This document shows positions 55,679 through 64,000 of a stretch of 64,000 bases of DNA, piece by piece (the first letter of the stretch is position 1; the number at the start of each line of letters is the position of its first letter). Both the position numbers and the translations under genes were made by a program. Source of the DNA: Cohnella pontilimi (GTDB taxonomy: Bacteria; Bacillota; Bacilli; Paenibacillales; Paenibacillaceae); assembly GCF_005049045.1 (NCBI RefSeq), contig NZ_SUPK01000005.1:186001-250000 (forward strand), written 5' to 3'. The notes under the pieces are model-generated. The model was not told where the DNA came from. It did not search any database and saw only the letters and a program-made list of their open reading frames with translations.

Positions 55679-56694
55679 TGCAGCGTTTTTGGGATCAGCC
55701 TCTAACTTGGGGCCACGGAGCGATCTTTATCGCGGGAGCCATCGGCGTATTGGCGTTCGTGCTTCTCTTCGTCACCTACGCCATCTACTTCGAACGTAAA
55801 GTCATCGGCTGGATGCAGTTCCGCAAAGGTCCGAACCGGACCGGCCCGCTGGGGCTGCTTCAGTCGGTGGCGGACGTGGCGAAGTTGCTGCTGAAGGAAG
55901 ACACGATTCCGAAAAAGGCTGACAAAGGCTTGTTCGTTCTGGCGCCTGTGCTGGCGTTCGTGCCGTCTTTCGTGGTGCTGGCGTTCATCCCTTACAGCCA
56001 AAACCTGCAATTCGCCGATTTGAACATCGGCTTCCTCTATTACATCGCGTTATCCGGCATCACCACGATCGCCATCGTCATCGGCGGCTGGGCGTCGAAC
56101 AACAAATACGCGCTGCTGGGCGGCATGCGCTCGGCGGCCCAAATGATCAGCTACGAAGTGCCGCTGGTCATCTCCGTCGTTGGATGCGTCATGTGGGCGA
56201 ACAGCTTGAACCTGCGGGATATTGTGGCCTCGCAGGGCAGCTATTTCTGGCACTGGAACTTTTTGCCTCAAATCGTGGGATTCGCCGTGTTTGTCGTGGC
56301 TGCGATTTCCGAGCTCAACCGGACGCCGTTCGACCTTCCGGAAGCGGAGTCGGAGCTGGTGGCCGGTTATCACGTGGAATACAGCGGTTTTCGCTTCGCG
56401 TTCTTCATGCTGTCGGAGTATGTATACGTGTACGCCATCGCCTGTCTCACGACCCTGCTGTTCCTCGGAGGGTGGAATCCACCGATTCCGCAGCTGGATT
56501 TCATCCCGGGCATCATTTGGTTTTTCCTGAAATTTGCGGTTATCGTATTCTGCCTTTTCTGGATTCGGGCGACGTTCCCGCGTCTGCGGGTCGATCAACT
56601 GATGGGATTGGCCTGGAAAGTGTTGCTGCCGCTCGCCATTCTCAACATTTTCATCACGGCGGCTTACATCGAACTGTGGGGAATGGGAGGCTGA
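55678..56694 (+). CDS. nuoH: NADH-quinone oxidoreductase subunit H
   Basis: The product has 338 residues and eight membrane helices. It links the quinone cavity to the proton pumps. Seen: ERKVIGWMQFRKGPNRTGP, SELNRTPFDLPEAESELVAGYHVEYSG-type motif and RATFPRLRVDQLM. Confidence 0.96.
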   Translation: MQRFWDQPLTWGHGAIFIAGAIGVLAFVLLFVTYAIYFERKVIGWMQFRKGPNRTGPLGLLQSVADVAKLLLKEDTIPKKADKGLFVLAPVLAFVPSFVVLAFIPYSQNLQFADLNIGFLYYIALSGITTIAIVIGGWASNNKYALLGGMRSAAQMISYEVPLVISVVGCVMWANSLNLRDIVASQGSYFWHWNFLPQIVGFAVFVVAAISELNRTPFDLPEAESELVAGYHVEYSGFRFAFFMLSEYVYVYAIACLTTLLFLGGWNPPIPQLDFIPGIIWFFLKFAVIVFCLFWIRATFPRLRVDQLMGLAWKVLLPLAILNIFITAAYIELWGMGG

Positions 56695-56698
56695 TCGA

Positions 56699-57148
56699 AT
56701 GAAAGGCATGATGAAAGGTCTCGGCGTCACGCTCAAATCGTTGGGCGCGAAAAAAGTGACCCATGCATACCCCGATGTCCCGATTCAAATGCCGGACCGA
56801 TTTCGCGGTATCCAGTACGTAAGTGAAGAGAAATGCATCGTCTGCAACCAATGCGCGCGCATTTGCCCGACGGAATGCATCACGCTTACGGGCAAACCGA
56901 ATCCGGATCCGGAGAAAAAGGGCAAGGTGCTCGACACGTTCGACATCAATTTCGAAATTTGCATCCTTTGCGATTTGTGCACGGAAGTGTGCCCGACCGA
57001 AGCGATCGTGATGACGAACAACTTCGAGCTAGCGGCCTACAGCCGCGACGAATTGTTCAAGGATCTCAAATGGCTGGGAGACAACACCGAGAATATCCGG
57101 CAAGATAACAACAACATCGGCGCTCCTCAGAGGGGAGGCGCGAAGTAG
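56699..57148 (+). CDS. nuoI: NADH-quinone oxidoreductase subunit I
   Basis: The product has 149 residues with two 4Fe-4S ferredoxin motifs: Cys46, 49, 52, 56 and Cys88, 91, 94, 98. It carries electrons to NuoB. The ATG lies 4 bp after the nuoH stop, with GGGAGG upstream. Confidence 0.96.
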   Translation: MKGMMKGLGVTLKSLGAKKVTHAYPDVPIQMPDRFRGIQYVSEEKCIVCNQCARICPTECITLTGKPNPDPEKKGKVLDTFDINFEICILCDLCTEVCPTEAIVMTNNFELAAYSRDELFKDLKWLGDNTENIRQDNNNIGAPQRGGAK

Positions 57149-57151
57149 GCT

Positions 57152-57673
57152 ATGAGCTTTAACATCGAATTTACCGGAGAGTTCGTCGCGTTCTTCTCGC
57201 TGGCCGTTTGCGCCATCGTAGGTGCGGTAATGGCTCTCAACTTCACGAAAGTGGTGCACATGGCGCTGTCGCTGGCGTTCACCTTCATCGCGCTGGCCGG
57301 TTTGTTCGTGGTGCTGGAAGCCGAATTCGTGGCCTTCGTTCAAGTGCTTCTCTATGTGGGCGCCATCACGATTTTGATGATTTTCGGCATCATGATGACC
57401 AAGCATCAAGGCGAAGGACAAGAACCGTCGCGTCCTCTGTTGGAGACGCTGGGTGCGATCGGGTGCCTGGCCTTGCTGGGGATTTTGATTTTTGCCATTC
57501 GCGATGCCAACTTTCCCGCCGATTCGGCGCCGCTGCCTTTGGACACGACGCGTGAAATCGGCAAATTGCTCTTCACCCAAATGGCCGTACCGTTCGAACT
57601 CGTCTCCGTGCTGCTGACCGTCGCCTTCATCGGTGCGGTGGCTTTGGCGAAGAGAGAGGAGGATCCGCAATGA
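57152..57673 (+). CDS. nuoJ: NADH-quinone oxidoreductase subunit J
   Basis: The product has 173 residues and five membrane helices, including the pi-bulge helix region [20 protein letters not shown]. The ribosome site GAGGGGAGG lies in the end of nuoI. ATGA overlap with nuoK. Confidence 0.94.
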   Translation: MSFNIEFTGEFVAFFSLAVCAIVGAVMALNFTKVVHMALSLAFTFIALAGLFVVLEAEFVAFVQVLLYVGAITILMIFGIMMTKHQGEGQEPSRPLLETLGAIGCLALLGILIFAIRDANFPADSAPLPLDTTREIGKLLFTQMAVPFELVSVLLTVAFIGAVALAKREEDPQ

Positions 57674-57978
57674 ACATGCTGGCCTCTTATCTGACGCTGG
57701 CCGCCGTCTTGTTCTGCATCGGTCTGTACGGCGTCATCGTCAAACGCAATGCCATCATCGTCCTGCTGTCCATCGAATTGATGCTGAACGCGGTAAACCT
57801 GAACTTGGTGGCCTTCTCCAAATACGGCGTTCAACCTTCGCTCACCGGACAACTGTTCTCGCTGTTCACGATGACCGTCGCCGCCGCCGAAGCTGCGGTC
57901 GGTGTCGCCATATTGGTCGCGATTTACCGTGCCCGGGCCTCCGTGAACGTGGACGAATTCGACGAGTTGAGGAGGTAA
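57670..57978 (+). CDS. nuoK: NADH-quinone oxidoreductase subunit K
   Basis: The product has 102 residues and three membrane helices with the conserved membrane Glu in [14 protein letters not shown] and a second in [11 protein letters not shown]. Typical NuoK size. Confidence 0.96.
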   Translation: MNMLASYLTLAAVLFCIGLYGVIVKRNAIIVLLSIELMLNAVNLNLVAFSKYGVQPSLTGQLFSLFTMTVAAAEAAVGVAILVAIYRARASVNVDEFDELRR

Positions 57979-57982
57979 CGCC

Positions 57983-59845
57983 ATGACTTTCGCACAATAC
58001 GCCTGGCTTGTCCCCTTGTTTCCGGTGGCCGCCTTCGCCGTACTGATCACATTGGGCCGGGGAGCCGGAAGGCAAGCGGCGTGGATCGGGACGCTGGCGT
58101 CGCTCGTGTCGCTGATCTTATCGCTCTGCATCGCGGGCGAACGGTTGTCGGGAACGGTAGACGAATACAACGCCCACTTCACCTGGCTTCAGATCGGCAA
58201 TTATTCGCTGAACGCCGGATTCGACGTGACGAACCTGACGTCGCTGATGCTTGTCGTCGTGACGCTGGTAAGTTTCCTGGTTAATCTCTACTCCCACGGA
58301 TACATGCGGGACGATGAGAGAATCACCACCTTTTTCGCTTATGTGGCCTTGTTCACCGCATCGATGCTCGGATTGGTTCTCTCCGACAACTTGCTGACTC
58401 TCTATATTTTCTGGGAACTCGTCGGCGTCTGTTCGTTCCTGCTCGTCGGTTTCTGGTTTCAAAAGCCGGAAGCGAAAGCGGCTGCCAAGAAGGCGTTTAT
58501 CGTCACCCGCATCGGGGATCTGGGGCTGCTCATCGCCCTGCTGCTGCTGTTCTGGTACATGCCGGGTAACGCACTCGATTTCTCCAGTATTCATAACGTG
58601 TTTACCACGGAGGCAGGCGTAATAGCTGGCGGCATTACGACGCTGATCGCACTGCTGATCTTCCTGGGTGCGGTCGGCAAATCCGGTCAGTTCCCGCTGC
58701 ATGTGTGGTTACCGGACGCGATGGAAGGTCCGACACCGATCAGCGCGCTCATCCATGCCGCGACGATGGTCGCCGCCGGCGTATTCCTCGTGGCGAGGAC
58801 GTTCGTCATCTTCCAAGCATCGGATGCCGCCATGACTACAGTGGCCGTCATCGGCGGGTTCACCGCGATTTTCGCGGCCACCATCGGCCTTGCTCAGAAC
58901 GACATCAAGCGGATTTTGGCCTACTCGACCGTCAGCCAACTCGGTTACATGATGCTGGCGCTGGGTGTCGGGTCGGTATCTGCGGCGATGTTTCATTTGT
59001 TCACGCACGCCTTTTTCAAAGCGCTTCTGTTCCTCGGGGCCGGCAGTGTGATCCACGCCGTACATACGCAAGACATCCGGGAAATGGGCGGAGTCGGCCG
59101 GAACATGAAGATTACCGCCTGGACATTCGGCATCGGCGCTCTGGCGCTGTCCGGAATCCCGCCGTTCGCCGGATTCTGGTCGAAGGACGCGATTCTTACC
59201 GCGGCGCTTACGCACCAGCCGCTGCTGTTCTGGGTCGGCGCGGTGACCGCTTTCCTGACCGCGTTGTATATGGCGAGACTATTCTTCATGGTGTTCGCCG
59301 GCAATCCGCGGGGCGAAGCCCATGCTCATGAATCGCCTGCCATTATGACGCTTCCGCTGATTGTCTTGGCGGTGCTTGCCGTTGTCGCCGGCTTCGTCGA
59401 AACACCGTTTAACGGATGGTTCGGCGAATGGGTGACCGGTGAGAAACCCGAAGCTCACACGAGCGCAATGGTCATCGTCGTTTCCGTGGCGGTGAGCTTG
59501 CTGGGGGTTTATCTCGGCTGGCTGATTTACGCAAAAGGAACGGTCAGACGCGACATCGTTTCTTCCCGCATTCCCGGTCTGGTGAAAGTGCTGGAAAATA
59601 AATATTACATCGACGAGCTGTACCGGTTCATCCTTGTGAAACCGCTGGGCGGTCTCGGCAAAGCTTTGGCGGTGTTCGACGAGTACGTCGTGGACGGAGT
59701 CGTCCGTATGGCGGGCCAATCCGCTGCCGGTCTCGGCCGTCTCAATGCCCGGCTGCAGAGCGGACAACTGCAAGGTTACGCGCTGACCGCGCTGATCGGG
59801 CTCGTCATTATTGCGCTTGCGATAGCCGGAAGGAGGTTCTGGTAA
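57983..59845 (+). CDS. nuoL: NADH-quinone oxidoreductase subunit L
   Basis: The product has 620 residues, an antiporter-like proton-pump subunit with about 16 helices and the C-terminal lateral helix. Seen: WELVGVCSFLLVGFW (key Glu), GKSGQFPLHVWLPDAMEGPTPISALIHAATMV-type region and the discontinuous-helix Lys/His set. Stop and nuoM start are adjacent. Confidence 0.97.
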   Translation: MTFAQYAWLVPLFPVAAFAVLITLGRGAGRQAAWIGTLASLVSLILSLCIAGERLSGTVDEYNAHFTWLQIGNYSLNAGFDVTNLTSLMLVVVTLVSFLVNLYSHGYMRDDERITTFFAYVALFTASMLGLVLSDNLLTLYIFWELVGVCSFLLVGFWFQKPEAKAAAKKAFIVTRIGDLGLLIALLLLFWYMPGNALDFSSIHNVFTTEAGVIAGGITTLIALLIFLGAVGKSGQFPLHVWLPDAMEGPTPISALIHAATMVAAGVFLVARTFVIFQASDAAMTTVAVIGGFTAIFAATIGLAQNDIKRILAYSTVSQLGYMMLALGVGSVSAAMFHLFTHAFFKALLFLGAGSVIHAVHTQDIREMGGVGRNMKITAWTFGIGALALSGIPPFAGFWSKDAILTAALTHQPLLFWVGAVTAFLTALYMARLFFMVFAGNPRGEAHAHESPAIMTLPLIVLAVLAVVAGFVETPFNGWFGEWVTGEKPEAHTSAMVIVVSVAVSLLGVYLGWLIYAKGTVRRDIVSSRIPGLVKVLENKYYIDELYRFILVKPLGGLGKALAVFDEYVVDGVVRMAGQSAAGLGRLNARLQSGQLQGYALTALIGLVIIALAIAGRRFW

Positions 59846-61465
59846 ATGCTCGAGAACATTCCGGTACTGTCGTGCATCTTGCTCGCTCCTTTGGTCGGAG
59901 CGCTTCTCGTACTGCTGCTGCCTAAACAACAAGGAAGCTGGCATCGTGTTACGGCTCTGGTCTTCTCGGTAATTCCGCTTGTTTTGACTTTGTGGCTCTT
60001 CGCCTCCTATCAAACGGCAACCGGCGGAGCTCCGTACACCGAACATTTTACGTGGCTGTCGATTCCGCTGAGTCGCGACTTGGGCCAGGATATCAGCTCA
60101 ATGCTGGTCAATTTCGATTACCACTTGTCGATTGATGGAATTTCGCTTCCTCTGCTGCTGCTGACATCCGTCGTCTCCGTCATGGCGGCGATCGCGTCCG
60201 TGCATGTCCGCAAACGCTGGAAAATGTATTATGCCCTGTTCCTGCTGCTTGAAACCGGCATGTATGGGGTGTTTCTAGCACGGGATTTGGTCCTGTTTTT
60301 CATCTTCTTCGAACTCACGCTTATTCCGATGTTTTTCCTGATCGGGGTGTGGGGTTACTTCGCTCGCGAAAAAGCCGCCAATCGGTTCCTTGTCTATAAC
60401 GGACTCGGATCCGCCGCGATGCTGCTCGCTTTTCTGATCCTGATCGCCACGGCGGGATTCACGGCGGTTCAAGGTACCGACGGGGTACAAATCGCGTACA
60501 GCGGCAGCTACGACGTGCTGCTGAACAACATAGCCGATCCGAATGCTTATGCCAATATGGATCCGAGCCAGACGGGAGATGCCGGACTTCATCTCTCCGA
60601 GGGTTTGAAAAACTGGGCGTTCGTCTTGCTGCTCATCGCGTTCGGCATCAAAATTCCGATCTTTCCGTTCCACACCTGGATGCTCCGTGTACATACCGAA
60701 GCGCCTCCGCCGGTTGTCATGATCCACTCGGGCGTGCTTCTCAAGATGGGCGTGTACGGCTTGATCCGCTTCGCAGCGTTCCTGCTTCCCGCGCAGCTGG
60801 AAGATTGGTCGACAACGCTTGCCGTCTTAGGTGTGATCAACATTTTGTACGGGGCGGTATTGGCCTGTGTGCAAAAGGAGTTCAAGCTCGTGCTGGCGTA
60901 CTCCAGCGTCAGCCATATGGGCATCGTGCTGCTCGGGATTGCGTCGTTGAATGAAATCGGCTTGCAGGGGGCGATTTACCAATCCGTCTCCCACGGTCTC
61001 ATTTCCGCGCTGTTGTTCCTCATCGTCGGCACGTTGTACGAAAGAACAGGTACGACGCAAATCGACGAGCTGGGGGGACTGGCGAAGTCGATGCCGTTCT
61101 TGTCCGGCATTTTGCTGACTGCGGGGATGGCTTCGCTCGGATTGCCTGGATTGTCCGGCTTCGTGGGCGAGTTTCTGTCGTTCCTCGGCTTGTTCGGCTC
61201 CATGAAATGGTTGACCGCCATCGGGGTGCTCGGCGTTTTGTTAGCGGCCGTATATGTGCTGCGCAGCGTGCTCGGCATCACGTTCGGACCGATTCCGGAC
61301 CGGTGGACGGATATCAAAGACGCGCGCTTTGTCGAAGCGGTGCCGATGATCGCCTTAACGGCGCTGATCGTGCTGCTCGGCGTGTTCCCGTCCGTCATGA
61401 CCGATATGATGCAGCAAGGCTTCAACGGCCTGCTGGAACAAATTCAACAGAGGGCGGGGGGTTGA
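59846..61465 (+). CDS. nuoM: NADH-quinone oxidoreductase subunit M
   Basis: The product has 539 residues, a second antiporter-like pump subunit. Seen: FFIFFELTLIPMFFLIGVWG (key Glu), KIPIFPFHTWMLRVHTEAPPPV and YSSVSHMGIVLLGI. It begins directly after nuoL with a GGAGG site inside the nuoL end. Confidence 0.97.
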   Translation: MLENIPVLSCILLAPLVGALLVLLLPKQQGSWHRVTALVFSVIPLVLTLWLFASYQTATGGAPYTEHFTWLSIPLSRDLGQDISSMLVNFDYHLSIDGISLPLLLLTSVVSVMAAIASVHVRKRWKMYYALFLLLETGMYGVFLARDLVLFFIFFELTLIPMFFLIGVWGYFAREKAANRFLVYNGLGSAAMLLAFLILIATAGFTAVQGTDGVQIAYSGSYDVLLNNIADPNAYANMDPSQTGDAGLHLSEGLKNWAFVLLLIAFGIKIPIFPFHTWMLRVHTEAPPPVVMIHSGVLLKMGVYGLIRFAAFLLPAQLEDWSTTLAVLGVINILYGAVLACVQKEFKLVLAYSSVSHMGIVLLGIASLNEIGLQGAIYQSVSHGLISALLFLIVGTLYERTGTTQIDELGGLAKSMPFLSGILLTAGMASLGLPGLSGFVGEFLSFLGLFGSMKWLTAIGVLGVLLAAVYVLRSVLGITFGPIPDRWTDIKDARFVEAVPMIALTALIVLLGVFPSVMTDMMQQGFNGLLEQIQQRAGG

Positions 61466-61468
61466 CAC

Positions 61469-63001
61469 ATGGAACAAATCGCAACCTTAACGTGGAGCGA
61501 TGCCTGGTACCTCGCCCCGGAAATTACGCTGTCCGCTTTTGCAGTCGTGTTGGCTTTGCTTGATCTATTCGCGCCGAAGAGCTGGAACCGCAATTTCGTC
61601 GGCTGGCTGGCGATTGTCGGGCTCGCGGCCGCGGCAGGCTTCGTCGCGTGGCTCATGCTGGATTTCCAACATGCCGGGGATAACCCGCAGGTGCATGAAC
61701 TGCTCGGCGGCAGTTATCGTGTAGACGATTTCGGAAATTTGCTCAAGCTGTTGTTTTTAGGATCATCCGCGTTTATCGTGCTGGCCTCGCTCGGTTCGGT
61801 ACGTACGGCGGATGTTCCGATTAAAGGCGAATTTTATTATTTGATGCTGCCGGCTGCATTGGGTGCGATGGTTATGGCTTCCTCCGGCGATCTGATCACG
61901 TTGTTCGTCGGATTGGAACTGCTGAGCATCACCACTTATATTCTCGTCGGCTCGCGCAAACGAAGCGGTGTATCCAGCGAAGCGGCATTCAAGTATCTGG
62001 TCACAGGGGGTGTCGCGTCCGCATTTATTCTGTACGGGATGTCGTTCTTATACGGGATTGCGGGCACGACCAACGTGGGGTTGATCAGAGAGCATCTCGG
62101 CCCGATGGTAACGGATTATCGCGCGCTCATGTATGTGTCCTTTTTCCTCATGATCGCCGGTTTTGCGATGAAAGTCGCGCTCGCGCCGTTCCATGCTTGG
62201 GCGGCCGATGTGTATCAAGGCGCACCGACGCCGGTCACGTCGTTTTTGGCAGTCGTCTCCAAAGGTGCGGCGTTCGCGATGCTTTATCGCATTTTCATGA
62301 ACATCGTCATCTTCATCCAGGACGATCCCAGGGTTCACGATGACCTGTACCTCGCCCTTGCCGTACCGGCTGCGGCGGCTATGATCGTCGGCACGGCCGG
62401 CGCCTTGCGCCAGCAAAACCTGAAACGCCTTCTTGCGCTGTCCGGCGTGGCGAACGCGGGGATTCTGATGATCCCGCTCGCACTTCAAGTGACGCTGCTG
62501 CACGCTTCGGCATTTTCGGAATTCTTTTACTACCTGCTGGCTTACGCATTCATGAATATAGGGGCGTTCGCGGTCCTTACCGTGGTGTCACGACATTCGG
62601 GGAATGAGTCGTTGTCCGCCTTCGCCGGCCTGTACCATCGCGCACCTTGGACGGCCGCGGCCATGACCGTGCTTCTGTGTTCGCTTGCGGGACTGCCGGT
62701 AACCGGCGGCTTTTTCGGTAAATTGTTCATCCTGTTTGGAACCGTCCAGACTCGAGCCTATTGGCTGGCGGCCATTCTGCTCGTGACCACTGTCGTTTCC
62801 TATGCGGTTTACTTTGGTATCATTCGTCAAATGTATCTGAGAAGCGGAGACGAAGACGGGGGATTGCGGATTCCCGGACCCGCGGCAGCGGCCATCTGGA
62901 TTTCCGTAGCCGCCACATTGGCGCTCGGATTTTTTCCGAAGCCGGTGCTGGGCTGGATCGACTCGTTCTTCGCGGTGCGTGTCGATTTTTGGGTATCTTG
63001 A
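61469..63001 (+). CDS. nuoN: NADH-quinone oxidoreductase subunit N
   Basis: The product has 510 residues, the third pump subunit. Seen: LFVGLELLSITTYILVG, KVALAPFHAWAADVYQGAPTPVTSFLAVVSK-type region and LAGLPVTGGFFGKLFI. Last gene of the operon; nuoE, nuoF and nuoG are not present in this operon. Confidence 0.97.
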   Translation: MEQIATLTWSDAWYLAPEITLSAFAVVLALLDLFAPKSWNRNFVGWLAIVGLAAAAGFVAWLMLDFQHAGDNPQVHELLGGSYRVDDFGNLLKLLFLGSSAFIVLASLGSVRTADVPIKGEFYYLMLPAALGAMVMASSGDLITLFVGLELLSITTYILVGSRKRSGVSSEAAFKYLVTGGVASAFILYGMSFLYGIAGTTNVGLIREHLGPMVTDYRALMYVSFFLMIAGFAMKVALAPFHAWAADVYQGAPTPVTSFLAVVSKGAAFAMLYRIFMNIVIFIQDDPRVHDDLYLALAVPAAAAMIVGTAGALRQQNLKRLLALSGVANAGILMIPLALQVTLLHASAFSEFFYYLLAYAFMNIGAFAVLTVVSRHSGNESLSAFAGLYHRAPWTAAAMTVLLCSLAGLPVTGGFFGKLFILFGTVQTRAYWLAAILLVTTVVSYAVYFGIIRQMYLRSGDEDGGLRIPGPAAAAIWISVAATLALGFFPKPVLGWIDSFFAVRVDFWVS

Positions 63002-63017
63002 TCGTCGGTGTTTTTCT

Positions 63018-63060
63018 GCCCTTTCCATCGTGCTTGCAGCGCGGCGGGAAGGGCTTTTTC
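63018..63060 (+). terminator. Terminator of the nuo operon
   Basis: The stem GCCCTTTCC...GGAAGGGC with an inner CGTGC/GCGCG-like pairing is followed by TTTTT. Confidence 0.75.
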
Positions 63061-64000
63061 ATGTATTCCCCCGAATTTGGAGCTCACCGGAAATAAGTAA
63101 GTTGACGACAAAAGAGTGAGACCAAAGGCCCTATTTTTCGAACAAAGAAGGGAATTGCTGTCGAAACTCGAAGAAATTATAAATGAAATGTCAAAAGCGC
63201 GATTCAAGCGGGGGACGATTGGGTAAATAGGATTTTTTCCCTACCCTTCCCGCGAAGAATGCGCCGGCCACGGAATCCCGCAAATCGGGTTGTTAAAGTC
63301 TTTCGGCATTCCGCCGCATGGAAGACTGAACGATCGGGGAGATCTCGACTTTGATGGGTGCAGCGGTGCAGGGGTTGTTGTATTTCTTCCTTAGCCGCTG
63401 ATCGCATAAAGATGAGATCAGGGTTCTTAGCGATGAATCGCCGCGCGCCAACATTTTCATACTTCGCCTGCTTGAGATATTGGAGCTCATTAAGCTTGGC
63501 GAAGCGGCTATCTGTGACATGATTTTCAGGTGCTTGGCTTGTTACCGCCACCGAGTAGCGAGACCATCGAATGAATCGTTCGGGCAGCCGTTGCAGTCGG
63601 AAAAGAAAATTGGATTTTCGAATGTCCGTTTCACTCGGCTTTCTGACGAAAGTCGGACTCGACCCGGATCCATTCGGAATGGTGTGCATGACGCAGTGAA
63701 TCTAAGTCCTCGCCGGCGGAATAGGGGACAGCTCAACCACGGCATTTTTTACACGGTTGGAGAGGAGCGGGCGGAGTCACAAGCGCATGTGTCGGACACA
63801 GGATTTAAGGCAGTTCAGCTTTATGGCGTCAAAGGGGTAAAGGTCTAGCCCCTGAATGCGAAGGAAATCTACGGAGTCCGGTGGCGGACATCGAAGACAG
63901 CAACAGCACTTTATTACCTCGCCAAAGTCGAACCAAACCAGCAGCTCTTGCATACGCTCATTGCCGGCTCGATTTGGCGCAACCCCGATCGTTGCGAACG
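63061..64000. other. Gene-poor right end
   Basis: This stretch is visibly more AT-rich than the operon before it. No frame combines a good ribosome site with a recognisable product. Short open frames exist on both strands, including a 36-codon GTG frame at 63116-63226 (charged, helical, ending in frame before any domain), and a minus-strand frame at 63204-63689 that matches no family I know. Confidence 0.5.
63480..64000 (+). pseudogene. Possible decayed IS4-like transposase fragment
   Basis: One plus-strand frame runs from 63480, meets TAG at 63846, and continues in the same frame with EIYGVRWR (about 63864-63887) and LLHTLIAGSIW to the window edge. A Y-x3-R-W segment followed by a hydrophobic LxAxxI stretch resembles the C-terminal part of IS4-type DDE transposases. 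The catalytic Glu that should follow RW is not in this frame, although IED follows in a neighbouring frame. The evidence is weak. Confidence 0.22.

Noticed and set aside
63204-63689. Minus-strand gene of 161 codons
   Set aside because: No ribosome site and no family resemblance; the region looks decayed.

Overview
The window reads as a chromosome segment of a GC-rich, endospore-forming Firmicute of the Paenibacillaceae type (Paenibacillus, Cohnella and relatives). Reasons: spoIIR; the gene order prfA-prmC-spoIIR-tsaC-mntP-ywlE-(ZTP riboswitch)-rpiB-ywlG-glyA-...-upp-mnaA-atp, which follows the Bacillus subtilis ywl/atp region; strong AAGGAGG-type ribosome binding sites with many TTG and GTG starts; and an 11-subunit complex I, which B. 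subtilis lacks. The genus assignment is inference.

Layout. 1-3.4 kb: the end of an EAL phosphodiesterase, a DUF4097 surface protein and several small unknown genes. 3.5-7.4 kb: a quinol oxidase operon (qoxABCD). 7.4-9.2 kb: a 51-bp tandem repeat, a CDF metal exporter with a structured leader, and a guanine-class riboswitch before an FAD-dependent dehydrogenase. 10.7-20.5 kb: mixed single genes (DUF4352 lipoprotein, FrnE-like DsbA protein, aldo/keto reductase, Rrf2 regulator, thioredoxin, divergent Ktr potassium-uptake genes, a cytochrome-b/molybdopterin oxidoreductase fusion, lipoproteins, a GAF protein). 20.6-35.2 kb: ychF, prfA, prmC, spoIIR, tsaC, mntP, ywlE, then a ZTP riboswitch before rpiB-ywlG-glyA, an MFS transporter, namA, upp and mnaA. 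35.4-42.8 kb: the complete F1Fo ATP synthase operon, with an odd nested inverted repeat between atpG and atpD. 43-48.7 kb: a YpdA-type reductase and a four-gene envelope glycosylation-like cluster. 48.7-52.4 kb: a Fur-box-controlled FTR1 iron-uptake operon with two unrecognised surface partners, then dps. 52.8-63 kb: nuoABCDHIJKLMN. The last kilobase is gene-poor and may hold a decayed transposase.

The genes cover respiration and energy coupling (complex I, quinol oxidase, ATP synthase), one-carbon and purine-linked metabolism under two riboswitches, and iron handling (FTR1, Dps). The best leads for new biology are: the membrane glycosyltransferase cluster that carries a Fur-like operator resembling the one before the FTR1 operon; the unusual FTR1 partner proteins; the uncharacterised leader RNA of the CDF gene; the guanine riboswitch before a dehydrogenase of unknown role; and several intergenic repeat families.
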